A stretch of 64,000 nt of DNA, taken from Microbacterium sp. ET2 (GTDB taxonomy: Bacteria; Actinomycetota; Actinomycetes; Actinomycetales; Microbacteriaceae). Positions 18,800 to 27,283 of this stretch are shown one piece after another. The DNA lies in contig NZ_CP128170.1 of assembly GCF_030347395.1 (NCBI RefSeq), positions 620,001 through 684,000 of the forward strand, given 5' to 3'. The first letter of the stretch is position 1. The number at the start of each line of letters is the position of its first letter. The notes under the pieces were generated by a model. It had not been told where the DNA came from. It searched no databases and saw nothing but the letters and a program-made list of their open reading frames with translations. The position numbers and the translations under genes are program-made.

Positions 18800-19377
18800 T
18801 CAGCCCTGCGAAGCAACGAGCTCGGCGCCGGCGCGGGAGATCTCGTCGAGCGCTCGCGCGCTGGAGTCCGGGTGGACGCCGGCGATGAGGTCGGTCAGCA
18901 CCCTCACCCGCCGCCCAGCGGCGAGTGCATCCAGAGCGGAGGCCCGCACGCAGTAGTCCGTCGCGATCCCTGCGACATCGATGTCGACGATGCCGTGCGA
19001 ATCGAGCAGCTGGGCCGCCGTGGTGCCGTCCTCCGCATGCCCTTCGAACAGCGAATAGGCGGGCCGGCCCTGCCCCTTCTTCAGATGATGGGTGACCTCC
19101 GACTCATCGAACAGCTCGTCGTACTCCGCGCCGTACGTGCCGGCGACGCAGTGCGGCGGCCACGTGTCGACGAAATCCGGTGCGTCGGAGAAGTGGCCGC
19201 CGTTGTCGTTGTCGGGGTCGTGCCAGTCACGGGACGCCACGATCAGCGCGTAGTCATCCGCGTGCCGGGCGAGGAACGCCGTCACCCGTGCTGCGACCTC
19301 GTCTCCCCGGTCACGCCGAGCGCGCCCCGCTCGGTGAAGTCGTTCTGCAGATCGACGATGAAAAGCGCCCGGGTCAT
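18800..19377 (-). pseudogene. pncA: Nicotinamidase, frameshifted by one base
   Basis: The N-terminal part starts at ATG 19377 and reads MTRALFIVDLQNDFTERGAL, with the catalytic aspartate in VDLQNDF, but stops after 31 residues (TGA at 19284-19282). The rest continues in another frame: DEVAARV, then the metal-site SRDWHDPDNDNGGHF, the lysine in HHLKKGQG and the nucleophilic cysteine in ATDYCVRASALDA. The whole region is 578 nt, one base short of a multiple of three; adding one G to the GGGG run (plus-strand CCCC at 19305-19308) would give a complete 192-residue enzyme. The stop of the first part overlaps a GTG as GTGA, so reinitiation is conceivable. A TAGGCT box lies 6 nt before the ATG. Nicotinamidase recycles nicotinamide to nicotinate for NAD. 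Confidence 0.88.
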
Positions 19378-19426
19378 GCTTCGAGCCTACGACGGGGGGT
19401 GCCCGTTCGGGCGAGGCGCCTCCGCG

Positions 19427-19837
19427 TCATCCGGCCGTGAACAGCAGGATCCAGGAGATCACGAGGGCGAGGAGGCCGAGCGCGGCGAGACCCACCCCGA
19501 ACCAGGCGACGAAGCGCACGAGCGGCGATCCCCTGGTCAGCCGCATCCGTCCGGGAGAGTCACGGCGGGCGAACGCCGAAGCGGAGTCCTGACCCTCCAG
19601 CGCACGGAGCTGCTCGGGCGTGAGGTGCGCCTCGCCGACCTCGCCGTCCGATCCGAACCACCGGGCGATCCGGCCACCCTCGTCATCGTCGTCGATCATG
19701 ACGGTGACCGGCTCCCACGTGCCGTCGGCGAGGGCGAGGATTGCCGCGACCAGCAGCACGACACCGCCGAGGCCCAGTCCCACCCAGCTGAAGATCTCCA
19801 GCACCGCGTTCACCGCGGTGTCGGCAGAGGTGGTCAC
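19427..19837 (-). CDS. Small two-segment membrane protein, function unknown
   Basis: 136 residues with membrane segments at about 17-38 (VGLGLGGVVLLVAAILAL) and 110-134 (VGLAALGLLALVISWILLF). Between them is an acidic loop with DDDDEGGRIARWFGSDGE and LTPEQLRALEG. I do not recognise a named domain. The GTG start is supported by a TAAACT box exactly 6 nt upstream (leaderless). Confidence 0.7.
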   Translation of the reverse strand: MTTSADTAVNAVLEIFSWVGLGLGGVVLLVAAILALADGTWEPVTVMIDDDDEGGRIARWFGSDGEVGEAHLTPEQLRALEGQDSASAFARRDSPGRMRLTRGSPLVRFVAWFGVGLAALGLLALVISWILLFTAG

Positions 19838-19896
19838 TCCGTGAGTTTATTCGGCGCGCTGAGCCGCAAGGACCAGGAGCGGAGCCGATCGGATTG

Positions 19897-19972
19897 TGGA
19901 GCCACCTAAGGGAATCGAACCCTTGACCTATTCATTACGAGTGAATCGCTCTGCCGACTGAGCTAAGGTGGC
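19897..19972 (-). tRNA. tRNA-Thr (CGT)
   Basis: Minus-strand cloverleaf starting GCCACCTTAGCTCAGTCGG, anticodon loop CTCGTAA (anticodon CGT), T-arm GGGTTCGATTCCC, acceptor AGGTGGC with discriminator T and an encoded CCA end. Confidence 0.96.
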
Positions 19973-20043
19973 GCGCGTCGCTCGCGCGATGCACGATCAC
20001 CGATCTTACAGCCTCGTCGGGCACGGGGCGAACCGTGCCGCGG

Positions 20044-21603
20044 CTACTCGCAGCGCAGCCCGTCCTCGGGAACCACACCGTCGACGAGGTACGACTCCAC
20101 AGCGGAGTCGACGCAGGCGTTGCCCTTGTTGTACCCGGTGTGGCCTTCCCCGACGCGCGTCACGAGAACCCCGGAGGCGAGCTGATCGGCGAGCGCCACC
20201 GACCACTCGTACGGGGTCGCCGGATCATTGGTCGTGCCGACCACGACGATGGGGGCGGCGCCTTCGGCGGTGATCGCCTCACGCACTCCCGTCGGCGGGT
20301 AGGGCCACACGTCGCACGGATCAGGTCCGGCCCAGTAGGGAGCGACGGTCGGGGCCTCGATCTCCAGTCGGGCTTGCGCAGCCTCTTCGTCGGCGTCGAA
20401 GGTGGGATCCTCGGGGTAGTCCATGCAGTTGTACGCACGGAAGGCCTCCGTGGAGTTGTCGAGGTACTGGCCCTCCTGACGGCCGTTGTAGAAGTCCGCC
20501 AGCACGAAGGCGAACTCCGGATCGCCTTGCAGCACGTCGCTGAGCGCGTTGGTGAGGAACGTCCAGTTGTCGCGGGAGTATAGGGCAGCCACGATGGCCG
20601 TGGTCAGCGCATCCGCGTTCAGCTCACGCCCGTCGGAAGCGATGAGCGGCGCAGCGTCGGCGCTGGCCAGCAGCGCACCCAGGTCGGCCATCGCCTCGTC
20701 CAGCGACCCCCGGAAGGGGCAGTCGTCGCTCGTCAGGCAGTCGGTCATGTACGCCCGCAATGCCGACTCGAACCCGATCGCCTGCGTCGTGCTGACATCG
20801 AAGCCCGACGCCGCGGGGTCGATCGCCCCGTCGAGCACGAGACGGCCCACCCGCTCGGGATAGAGCTTGGCGTAGGTGGCGCCGAGGAACGTGCCGTACG
20901 AATAGCCGAGATAGTTCAGCTGCTCGTCGCCGAGGACCGCGCGCAGAAGGTCCATGTCGCGGGCCGCGTTCTCGGTGGTGATGTGCGGAAGGATGCCGCC
21001 GCTGTTCGCCTCGCACGCCTCTGCGAACCCCTCGTGAAGGTCGAGCCACTCCTGGGTCCATGCGTCGCTGCCGCGCGGGGCGGAGACGTCGGGGTAGAGG
21101 TAGGCGTCCATCTGCGGGGCGTCGTAGCAACGCACGGCGGTGGACTCCCCCACCCCGCGCGGGTCGAATCCGATGACGTCGAAGCGCTGCTGCAGCTGCT
21201 GTCCGACGGCGAACCCCAGGGAGTCGCGGATGAGGGAGACGCCACTCGCGCCCGGCCCGCCGGGGTTGGTCAGAAGGGAGCCGATCGCCTCGCCCCCGGT
21301 CGCCCGATGGCGGACGACGGAGAGCTGGATGTCGCCGGCCGACGGGTCGCTCCAGTCCAGGGGAGCCCGCACCATGGTGCAGTCGAAGCCGTCGCCGCAG
21401 TCGCTCCATGTCAGCGTCTGCTCGTAGAACGGCAGGAGCTCTTGATCGACCCCCTCCGTGTCCGGGGTCGGACTCGCCGTCGACGTCGGCCGGGTCTCGG
21501 GGATCAGCGAGTACACACACCCCGACAGCACCAGCGTCATAGCGACGACGGTGGCGAGCGCCGCGGCGACGCGGCGGCGGAGGCGAGAGGGTGCGGGGGT
21601 CAC
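20044..21603 (-). CDS. Secreted lipoprotein alpha/beta hydrolase, tripeptidyl aminopeptidase-like
   Basis: A 519-residue exported serine hydrolase. The lipoprotein signal ends LSGC (Cys 29). The fold shows LLTNPGGPGASG (oxyanion-hole region), FDVIGFDPRGVGES, the nucleophile elbow GYSYGTF and, near the end, a late histidine in GEGHTGYNKGNACVDSAV. This is the SlpD/Tap-type proteinase family of actinobacteria, which removes N-terminal tripeptides from exported proteins or takes up peptides; the exact substrate is unknown. It starts at GTG overlapping the holB stop as GTGA and is the last gene of the topA-tmk-holB operon. Functionally it is unrelated to its replication neighbours. Confidence 0.88.
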   Translation of the reverse strand: MTPAPSRLRRRVAAALATVVAMTLVLSGCVYSLIPETRPTSTASPTPDTEGVDQELLPFYEQTLTWSDCGDGFDCTMVRAPLDWSDPSAGDIQLSVVRHRATGGEAIGSLLTNPGGPGASGVSLIRDSLGFAVGQQLQQRFDVIGFDPRGVGESTAVRCYDAPQMDAYLYPDVSAPRGSDAWTQEWLDLHEGFAEACEANSGGILPHITTENAARDMDLLRAVLGDEQLNYLGYSYGTFLGATYAKLYPERVGRLVLDGAIDPAASGFDVSTTQAIGFESALRAYMTDCLTSDDCPFRGSLDEAMADLGALLASADAAPLIASDGRELNADALTTAIVAALYSRDNWTFLTNALSDVLQGDPEFAFVLADFYNGRQEGQYLDNSTEAFRAYNCMDYPEDPTFDADEEAAQARLEIEAPTVAPYWAGPDPCDVWPYPPTGVREAITAEGAAPIVVVGTTNDPATPYEWSVALADQLASGVLVTRVGEGHTGYNKGNACVDSAVESYLVDGVVPEDGLRCE

Positions 21604-22817
21604 GGGGTCCTTCCGGTGGCGACGGTGATCAACATGCTCTCGATGGCCAGGGTCGGAGCGACGTTCTGCTCGAGATTGCGCCGGGTCTCGGAGATCTGGT
21701 CCAGCACGACGAGCGTGCGCGAGGGTTGCCACTGATCGGCGAGAGCACGGATGTCATCGGAGAATTCGCGATTGATCATGTCGTCCTCCCGGCCGAACTG
21801 CCGCATGAGGACGTCGCGGAATAAGGACTGCAGATCGGTCAGGACGCGATCGATGCCGTCTCGCAGGCTCCTGGTCGCCCGACGCTTCTGGTCGTCCTCC
21901 AGCGCAGACAGCTGGCTGCGCACGGCGGGCGGCACAGGAGCTCCCTCGGGGATGCCGAGGGTGCGTCGCAACTGCAGACGCTCGGCCTCGTCGCGCTCGG
22001 CGCTGAGCGCCTTGGCGTCATCGGTGGCCGCCGCGACGATGCGCGCGGCCGCATCGACCGCGCCCCCCACGCCGCGGACGGAGAGGACGCCCGCGAGGGT
22101 CTCGGCGCGACGCCTGCGCGCCGCGTCGTCGCTCGCCAGGCGCTGGGCCATGCCGATGTGCCTTTGAGCGTGCCGCGCCGACTGTTCGGCGATCTCGGGC
22201 GTCGCGCCGGTGCGGGCGGCGATGAGAGCGGCGACGTCGGCGACATCGGGCTCGCGGAGCCGCACGGTGCGGACCCGCGACCGGATCGTGGGAAGCAGGT
22301 CGGCGTCGCTCGGCGCGCACAGCACCCACACCGTGCGCTCGGGAGGCTCCTCCAGGGCCTTCAGCAGCACGTTCGAGGTGCGCTCGGCCATCCGATCCGC
22401 GTCCTCGACGACGATGACCCGATGCCGCCCGATCGAGGGCGCGAAATAGGCCCGCTCCACCAGCCGACGGGCCTCGTCGATGCGGATGATGACCTGCTCT
22501 GTGCGCAGCGCCGTGAGGTCGGGGTGGGTACCGGCGAGGACCTGGCCGATGGCGGCGTCATCGCCGGGTTCTGCGATCAGAGCGGCGGCGAACGCGTACG
22601 CGAGGGTCGATCGGCCCGATCCGGGCGGCCCGATGAGCAGCCACGCGTGCGTCATCGACGCGGGGTCGGCGGCCGCGGCCTGGAGGGCAGCCACCGCATC
22701 GGGCTGCCCCCACACGCCGCGCCACGGGTCGGTCGCGGTGCCGATCGTGGTCGCGCTGGCCTCCATGGGATTCAGCCTATTCTCCCCGCCCGACACCCCG
22801 GCTGGGGGGTTGCTCAC
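21600..22817 (-). CDS. holB: DNA polymerase III subunit delta'
   Basis: A 405-residue clamp-loader subunit that opens the beta clamp with DnaX and delta. AAA+ features are WGQPDAVAAL, the P-loop-like GPPGSGRST (Arg replaces the Walker lysine), VIVVEDADRM, and LLKALEEPPERTVWVL followed by TIRSRVRTVRL. Delta' commonly does not bind ATP, so the Arg is not surprising. The GTG at 22817 overlaps the tmk stop (GTGA). ATG 22766 (MEASATTIG) is an alternative start closer to the conserved domain. Confidence 0.92.
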   Translation of the reverse strand: MSNPPAGVSGGENRLNPMEASATTIGTATDPWRGVWGQPDAVAALQAAAADPASMTHAWLLIGPPGSGRSTLAYAFAAALIAEPGDDAAIGQVLAGTHPDLTALRTEQVIIRIDEARRLVERAYFAPSIGRHRVIVVEDADRMAERTSNVLLKALEEPPERTVWVLCAPSDADLLPTIRSRVRTVRLREPDVADVAALIAARTGATPEIAEQSARHAQRHIGMAQRLASDDAARRRRAETLAGVLSVRGVGGAVDAAARIVAAATDDAKALSAERDEAERLQLRRTLGIPEGAPVPPAVRSQLSALEDDQKRRATRSLRDGIDRVLTDLQSLFRDVLMRQFGREDDMINREFSDDIRALADQWQPSRTLVVLDQISETRRNLEQNVAPTLAIESMLITVATGRTP

Positions 22818-23524
22818 GATGTGCGGGCGGCGAGCAGGGCGGCCACGCGCGTCCGCACGGCGGTCGCGATCTCATCCGCCGGCGCGGCGGCGTCGAGCAC
22901 GAGGAAGCGTCCGGGCTCGGCGGCGGCGAGGGAGAGGAACTCGCTCCGCACCCGTGCGTGGAAGTCATCCTGCTCCGCCTCGAGCCGGTCGAACGGTTTG
23001 TCGTCGGCATCGCGTCGAGCGCGCGCCGCCGCGGGGTCGAGGTCGAGCAGCACCGTGAGATCGGGCAGGAGACCCTCGGTGGCCCAGAGCGACAGATCGC
23101 GCACTTCGCCGGAGCCGAGCACCCGGCCGGCACCCTGGTAGGCGACCGAGGAGTCGAGGTAGCGGTCTTGGATCACGACATCGCCGCGGGCGATCGCCGG
23201 ACGCACCACCGTCGCGACATGATGGGCCCGGTCGGCGGCATACAGCAACGCCTCGGCACGCGGCGAGACGTCGCCGCGGTGATGCAGCACGATGTCCCGG
23301 ATCAGGACCCCCACCTCGGTCCCGCCCGGTTCCCGGGTGCGGACCACCCGCCGACCGCGCTCGGTCAGCCACTCCTCGAGAAGCGCGGCCTGGGTGGTCT
23401 TTCCGGCACCGTCGCCGCCCTCGAGGGTGACGAAAAGTCCCGGAACCACGGGGAGCCCCGGGACTGCGGGGAGTCCGGATGACTCGGGCTCGCCCTCCGA
23501 CGCCAGGGCGGCGCCCGAGCTCAC
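22814..23524 (-). CDS. tmk: Thymidylate kinase
   Basis: A 236-residue kinase that converts dTMP to dTDP. The P-loop GGDGAGKTT begins at residue 36 after an unusual 28-residue N-terminal extension with repeated VPGL units (LPAVPGLPVVPGLF). It also has RTREPGGTEVG, DRYLDSSVAYQGAGR and the LLDLDP segment. It starts at GTG overlapping the topA stop (GTGA). If the extension is not translated, another start would be needed closer to the P-loop, but none with a ribosome binding site is visible. Confidence 0.94.
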   Translation of the reverse strand: MSSGAALASEGEPESSGLPAVPGLPVVPGLFVTLEGGDGAGKTTQAALLEEWLTERGRRVVRTREPGGTEVGVLIRDIVLHHRGDVSPRAEALLYAADRAHHVATVVRPAIARGDVVIQDRYLDSSVAYQGAGRVLGSGEVRDLSLWATEGLLPDLTVLLDLDPAAARARRDADDKPFDRLEAEQDDFHARVRSEFLSLAAAEPGRFLVLDAAAPADEIATAVRTRVAALLAARTS

Positions 23525-26265
23525 TTCTTCTTCGCCGCGGGCTTGCGGGCGGTGGTGGTGCGGCGCGTCGTGCGTTTGGGCGCCGGGCCCTTCGCCCGCT
23601 TGTCGGCGATCAGCTGCACGGCGCGCTCGTAGGTGACATCCATCGCGTTCTCACCCCGGGGGATGGTCGCGTTCGTCTCCCCGTCGGTGACGTACGGTCC
23701 GAAGCGGCCGTCGCGCAGCTTGATGGGCTTGCCGCTCACCGGATCGTTGTCGAACTCCTTCAGCGCACTCGATGCCTTCCGTGCACCGTACTTCGGCTGC
23801 GCGTAGAGCGCCAGTGCCTGCTCGAGTGTGACGTCGAAGATCTGCTGCTCCGACTCCAGTGACCGTGAGTCGGTGCCCTTCTTCAGGTACGGGCCGAACC
23901 GGCCGTTCTGGGCGGTGATCGGCTCGCCCGACTCGGGATCCTCGCCGACCACGCGGGGAAGGTCGAGCAGGCGCAGCGCGGTCTCGAGGTCGATCGTGTC
24001 GGGGGACATCGACGCGAAGAGGGACGCGGTGCGGGGCTTGGGCGCCGTCTTGGCGGCATCCTTCCTGCCCTTCTTCGGAGCCTCCTCGATCACTTCTCCG
24101 GTGGCCTCGTCGACCTCGCCGGGCTCTTCGGGGTCGGTCTCCTCGATGTAGGGACCGAAGCGACCGTCCTTCACGACGACCAGCTTCCCGTTCGCCGGGT
24201 TCGTCCCGAGCACGCGGTTGCCCGCGACGGGGGCGTCGCGAAGCTCCTGCACCTTCTCGGGGGTGAGCTCGTCGGGCGCGAGGTCATCGGGGATGTTCAC
24301 CCGGCGCGGCTCGGCCTCGGGCTGCTCGGGATCGGTGATCTCGAGATACGGCCCGAACTTGCCGAAACGCAGGGTGGCGGTGTCGGTGATGCGGGTGGAG
24401 TTGAGCTCGCGGGCGTCGATCTCGCCGAGGTTCTCGACGATGTTGCGCAGGCCCGGGTGCTCCTCGTTGCCGAAGTAGAAGGCACGGAGCCAATCGGTGC
24501 GACGCTGCTCGCCACGTGCGATGCGGTCGAGGTCGTCCTCGAGCGCAGCCGTGAAGTCGTAGTCGACCAGGTCGGCGAAGTGCTGTTCGAGCAGTCGCAC
24601 GACGCTGAAAGCGAGCCAGCTGGGCACCAGCGCTTGTCCGCGCTTGCGCACGTAGCCGCGGTCGAGGATCACGTCGATGATGCTCGCGAACGTCGAGGGA
24701 CGGCCGATCCCCTTCTCCTCGAGGGCCTTGACCAGGCTCGCCTCGGTGTAGCGCGGTTTCGGCGACGTCGCATGGCCCTTGGCTTCGATGTCGCGCAGGC
24801 GCACCAGGTCGCCGACGCTCAGCACGGGCAGGGACTGGTCGTCGCTGCGGTGGGCATCGCCCCGCTTCTCATCGGTCCCCTCCTCGTACGCCTCGAGGAA
24901 CCCCTTGAAGGTGTAGACGGTGCCCGACGCGGTGAACTCCGCGCGCTGGACCGCGCCGTCGACCGAGACATCCGCGGTGATGGTCACCGTGGTCGTCTCG
25001 TACTTGGCGTCGGACATCTGGCTGGCGATGGTTCGCTTCCAGATGAGGTCGTACATGCGCAGCTCGTCGCGATCGAGCTGATCCTTGACCGACGAGGGCG
25101 TGCGGAAGTCCTCGCCCGAGGGACGGATCGCCTCGTGCGCCTCCTGGGCGTTCTTGCTGTTGTTGCGATACGCGCGGGGATTGGCGGGCACCGCCTTGTC
25201 GCCGTACAGGCTGACCGCCTGCGCACGAGCCGCCGTGACCGCCTGGGCCGACAGCGCCGTGGAGTCGGTGCGCATATAGGTGATGTAGCCCTTCTCGTAA
25301 AGGCGCTGCGCCACGCCCATGGCGTGCTTCGCGCTCATCGAGAGCTTCCGCCCCGCCTCCTGCTGGAGGGTCGAGGTGGTGAAGGGCGGCTTGGGGCTGC
25401 GGGTGCCGGGCTTGGATTCGAGATTCGAGACGGATGCTTCACCAGCTGCCTCCAGCGCAGCGGCGAGGGCGCGCGCCCGCACCTCGTCGAGGACGACGAC
25501 CGCCTTCTTCAACCGACCCGCGTCGTCGAAGTCGGTGCCGCGGGCGAGGGCGGCGCCGTCCAGGCGCGCGAGACGCGCGGTGAAGGGCTGCGCTCCGTCG
25601 GCGAGCGATCCCTTGACCGCTCCGGTCTCGACGTCCCAGTAGCTGGCGGTGACGAAGGCCATCCGCTCGCGTTCGCGGTCGACCACCATCCGAGTCGCCG
25701 CGGACTGCACACGACCGGCACTGAGCGCTGCGCCTTCCCGACCGCTTCCGACCTTGCGCCAGAGGACGGGCGAGACATCCCACCCGTAGAGCCGGTCGAG
25801 GACGCGCCGGGTCTCCTGGGCGTCGACGAGGGCGTGGTCGAGTTCGCGGGTGTTGTCGACGGCAGCGCGGATGGCGTCCTTCGTGATCTCGTGGAAGACC
25901 ATGCGCTTGACGGGCACCTTGGGCTTGAGCACCTCGAGCAGGTGCCACGCGATCGCCTCGCCCTCGCGGTCCTCATCGGTGGCGAGGAGGACTTCGTCGG
26001 CCCCCTTCAACGCACGCTTGAGTTCGGCGACGGTCTTGGTCTTGCGGTCGTTCACGACATAGAGAGGATCGAAGTCGTTGTCGATGTCGATCGAGTACTT
26101 GCCGTACGCGGCCTTCTTGTCGGCCGGAATGTCCTTCTTGTTCGCCAGGTCGCGGATGTGCCCGACGGAGCTGAGCACCTCGTATCCGTCGCCGAGGTAC
26201 CCCTGAATGGAGCGCATCTTCGTCGGGGACTCGACGATGACGAGCTTTTTGCCTGTGGATGCCAC
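23521..26265 (-). CDS. topA: DNA topoisomerase I
   Basis: A 914-residue type IA topoisomerase that relaxes negative supercoils. The Toprim domain comes first (KKLVIVESPTK, then LLATDEDREGEAIAW). The active-site tyrosine is Y330 in GYITYMRTDST. The C-terminal half has four repeated TopA C-terminal units of the form NGRFGPYL/DGRFGPYV, and the tail is Lys/Arg-rich (TTRRTTTARKPAAKKK). There are no zinc fingers, as usual in actinobacteria. The GTG at 26265 is chosen because AAAGGA lies 6 nt upstream; the longer frame starting at 26298 lacks a site. Head of the topA-tmk-holB-hydrolase operon. Confidence 0.97.
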   Translation of the reverse strand: MASTGKKLVIVESPTKMRSIQGYLGDGYEVLSSVGHIRDLANKKDIPADKKAAYGKYSIDIDNDFDPLYVVNDRKTKTVAELKRALKGADEVLLATDEDREGEAIAWHLLEVLKPKVPVKRMVFHEITKDAIRAAVDNTRELDHALVDAQETRRVLDRLYGWDVSPVLWRKVGSGREGAALSAGRVQSAATRMVVDRERERMAFVTASYWDVETGAVKGSLADGAQPFTARLARLDGAALARGTDFDDAGRLKKAVVVLDEVRARALAAALEAAGEASVSNLESKPGTRSPKPPFTTSTLQQEAGRKLSMSAKHAMGVAQRLYEKGYITYMRTDSTALSAQAVTAARAQAVSLYGDKAVPANPRAYRNNSKNAQEAHEAIRPSGEDFRTPSSVKDQLDRDELRMYDLIWKRTIASQMSDAKYETTTVTITADVSVDGAVQRAEFTASGTVYTFKGFLEAYEEGTDEKRGDAHRSDDQSLPVLSVGDLVRLRDIEAKGHATSPKPRYTEASLVKALEEKGIGRPSTFASIIDVILDRGYVRKRGQALVPSWLAFSVVRLLEQHFADLVDYDFTAALEDDLDRIARGEQRRTDWLRAFYFGNEEHPGLRNIVENLGEIDARELNSTRITDTATLRFGKFGPYLEITDPEQPEAEPRRVNIPDDLAPDELTPEKVQELRDAPVAGNRVLGTNPANGKLVVVKDGRFGPYIEETDPEEPGEVDEATGEVIEEAPKKGRKDAAKTAPKPRTASLFASMSPDTIDLETALRLLDLPRVVGEDPESGEPITAQNGRFGPYLKKGTDSRSLESEQQIFDVTLEQALALYAQPKYGARKASSALKEFDNDPVSGKPIKLRDGRFGPYVTDGETNATIPRGENAMDVTYERAVQLIADKRAKGPAPKRTTRRTTTARKPAAKKK

Positions 26266-26346
26266 GGGGGTCCTTTCTTCGTTGCACACCATACACACCG
26301 CACAGGGGGGTGATCGCTGAGAGCGGCCGCGGCATTCCCCGTCGCG

Positions 26347-26670
26347 TCATGGGAAAACGGGCGGCCCGGCGCGGGCAGACGCCGACACCGGGAGCCCGAG
26401 GACGCGACCTTCCACCGAGACGGTCGCGACGAGGTCGTCGAGCTCGCAGCGGGTGAGCTCGCCCCCGATGGTGGCCGCCATCTGCGCGGCGCGCTCGCAC
26501 GGTGCACCCGCGAGCACACCCGACGCGGCGTCGGCGGCAGCGAGCGCAGCCGCGTCGGCGACGCCGGCGACGCGCTGGGCCTGAACCGCTGCGCCGCCGA
26601 CGGCGACGAGACCTACCGCGAGAGCTGCCGTCATGCCGACGACGCCGACGGCGAGGGAGGTGCCGGCCAC
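26347..26670 (-). CDS. TadE-like secretion-neighbourhood protein (Rv3654c-type)
   Basis: A 107-residue protein with a hydrophobic N-terminus (GTSLAVGVVGMTAALAVGLV) followed by AQRVAGVADAAALAAADAAS and two conserved cysteines (APCERAA, TRCELDD). It matches the small TadE-like proteins at the end of actinobacterial Tad loci and is probably a minor pilin or assembly factor. GTG start 4 bp after the preceding gene. Confidence 0.78.
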   Translation of the reverse strand: MAGTSLAVGVVGMTAALAVGLVAVGGAAVQAQRVAGVADAAALAAADAASGVLAGAPCERAAQMAATIGGELTRCELDDLVATVSVEGRVLGLPVSASARAGPPVFP

Positions 26671-26674
26671 CGGG

Positions 26675-27016
26675 TCACCACCCCCCGGCGAGACCGCAGC
26701 TGCGCGCCGACAGCGTGATCGGCAGAACGGGGTGCGCCGGCGCGGTGGCCGACACGCACACGAGATCCCCCTCGTGCGACACGGTGCTCCGCGCACCCGG
26801 CACACCGGCCCCGATCGCACCGTGGATGCGCTCCCCGTCCTCGCCGCGTGCGGCGAGACGTGCCGCATCCGCGGCGGCGTCCTGCAGCCGCACCTGCTGG
26901 GCCGAGACCGTCAGCGCGGCCACGGAGAGGAGGACCACGACCACGACGGCGGGAAGCGCCACCGCGAACTCGGCGACGACCGACCCGCGGTCGCCACCGA
27001 GCTCACGGCTTCTCAT
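26675..27016 (-). CDS. TadE-family pilus assembly protein
   Basis: 113 residues. GSVVAEFAVALPAVVVVVLLSV is the typical TadE N-terminal membrane segment (glycine, then a glutamate five residues on). AQQVRLQDAAADAARLAARG follows, then a short extracytoplasmic domain with two cysteines. The ATG overlaps the preceding stop as ATGA. Confidence 0.85.
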   Translation of the reverse strand: MRSRELGGDRGSVVAEFAVALPAVVVVVLLSVAALTVSAQQVRLQDAAADAARLAARGEDGERIHGAIGAGVPGARSTVSHEGDLVCVSATAPAHPVLPITLSARSCGLAGGW

Positions 27017-27231
27017 GCCACCGTGAGGGCGCGGCGGACGAGCTCCGTCAGGATGCCCCGCACCTCGTCGCTGCGCATGATCAGGACGAGGAGACCGGCG
27101 AAGGCGACGGCGGCCATCGTCGCGATGGCGTACTCGGCGGTGGCCGCGCCGGACTCGTCGGCGAAGAGCCGCGCCGCGCGACTTCGGCTCAGGCGGACCG
27201 AGCGCGTGGTGGTGTGGTGTCGGTGGGTCAT
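27013..27231 (-). CDS. Flp-like pilin, DUF4244 family
   Basis: 72 residues. A basic leader (THRHHTTTRSVRLSRSRAAR) precedes ESGAATAEYAIATMAAVAFAG and a hydrophobic stretch. This is the type of small major pilin found in actinobacterial Tad loci. The start is ATG 27231, with an in-frame GTG three codons upstream as an alternative. It is the likely structural subunit of the fimbria. Confidence 0.82.
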   Translation of the reverse strand: MTHRHHTTTRSVRLSRSRAARLFADESGAATAEYAIATMAAVAFAGLLVLIMRSDEVRGILTELVRRALTVA

Positions 27232-27283
27232 GGTGGTCACTTCTCTCTGCGATGGGATGGGCGGTGGGCACGTCGAGGCGCTG

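Noticed and set aside
24457-26313. A 618-codon open frame opposite topA
   Set aside because: Shadow of topA; no recognisable protein features, and the minus strand is clearly topoisomerase I.
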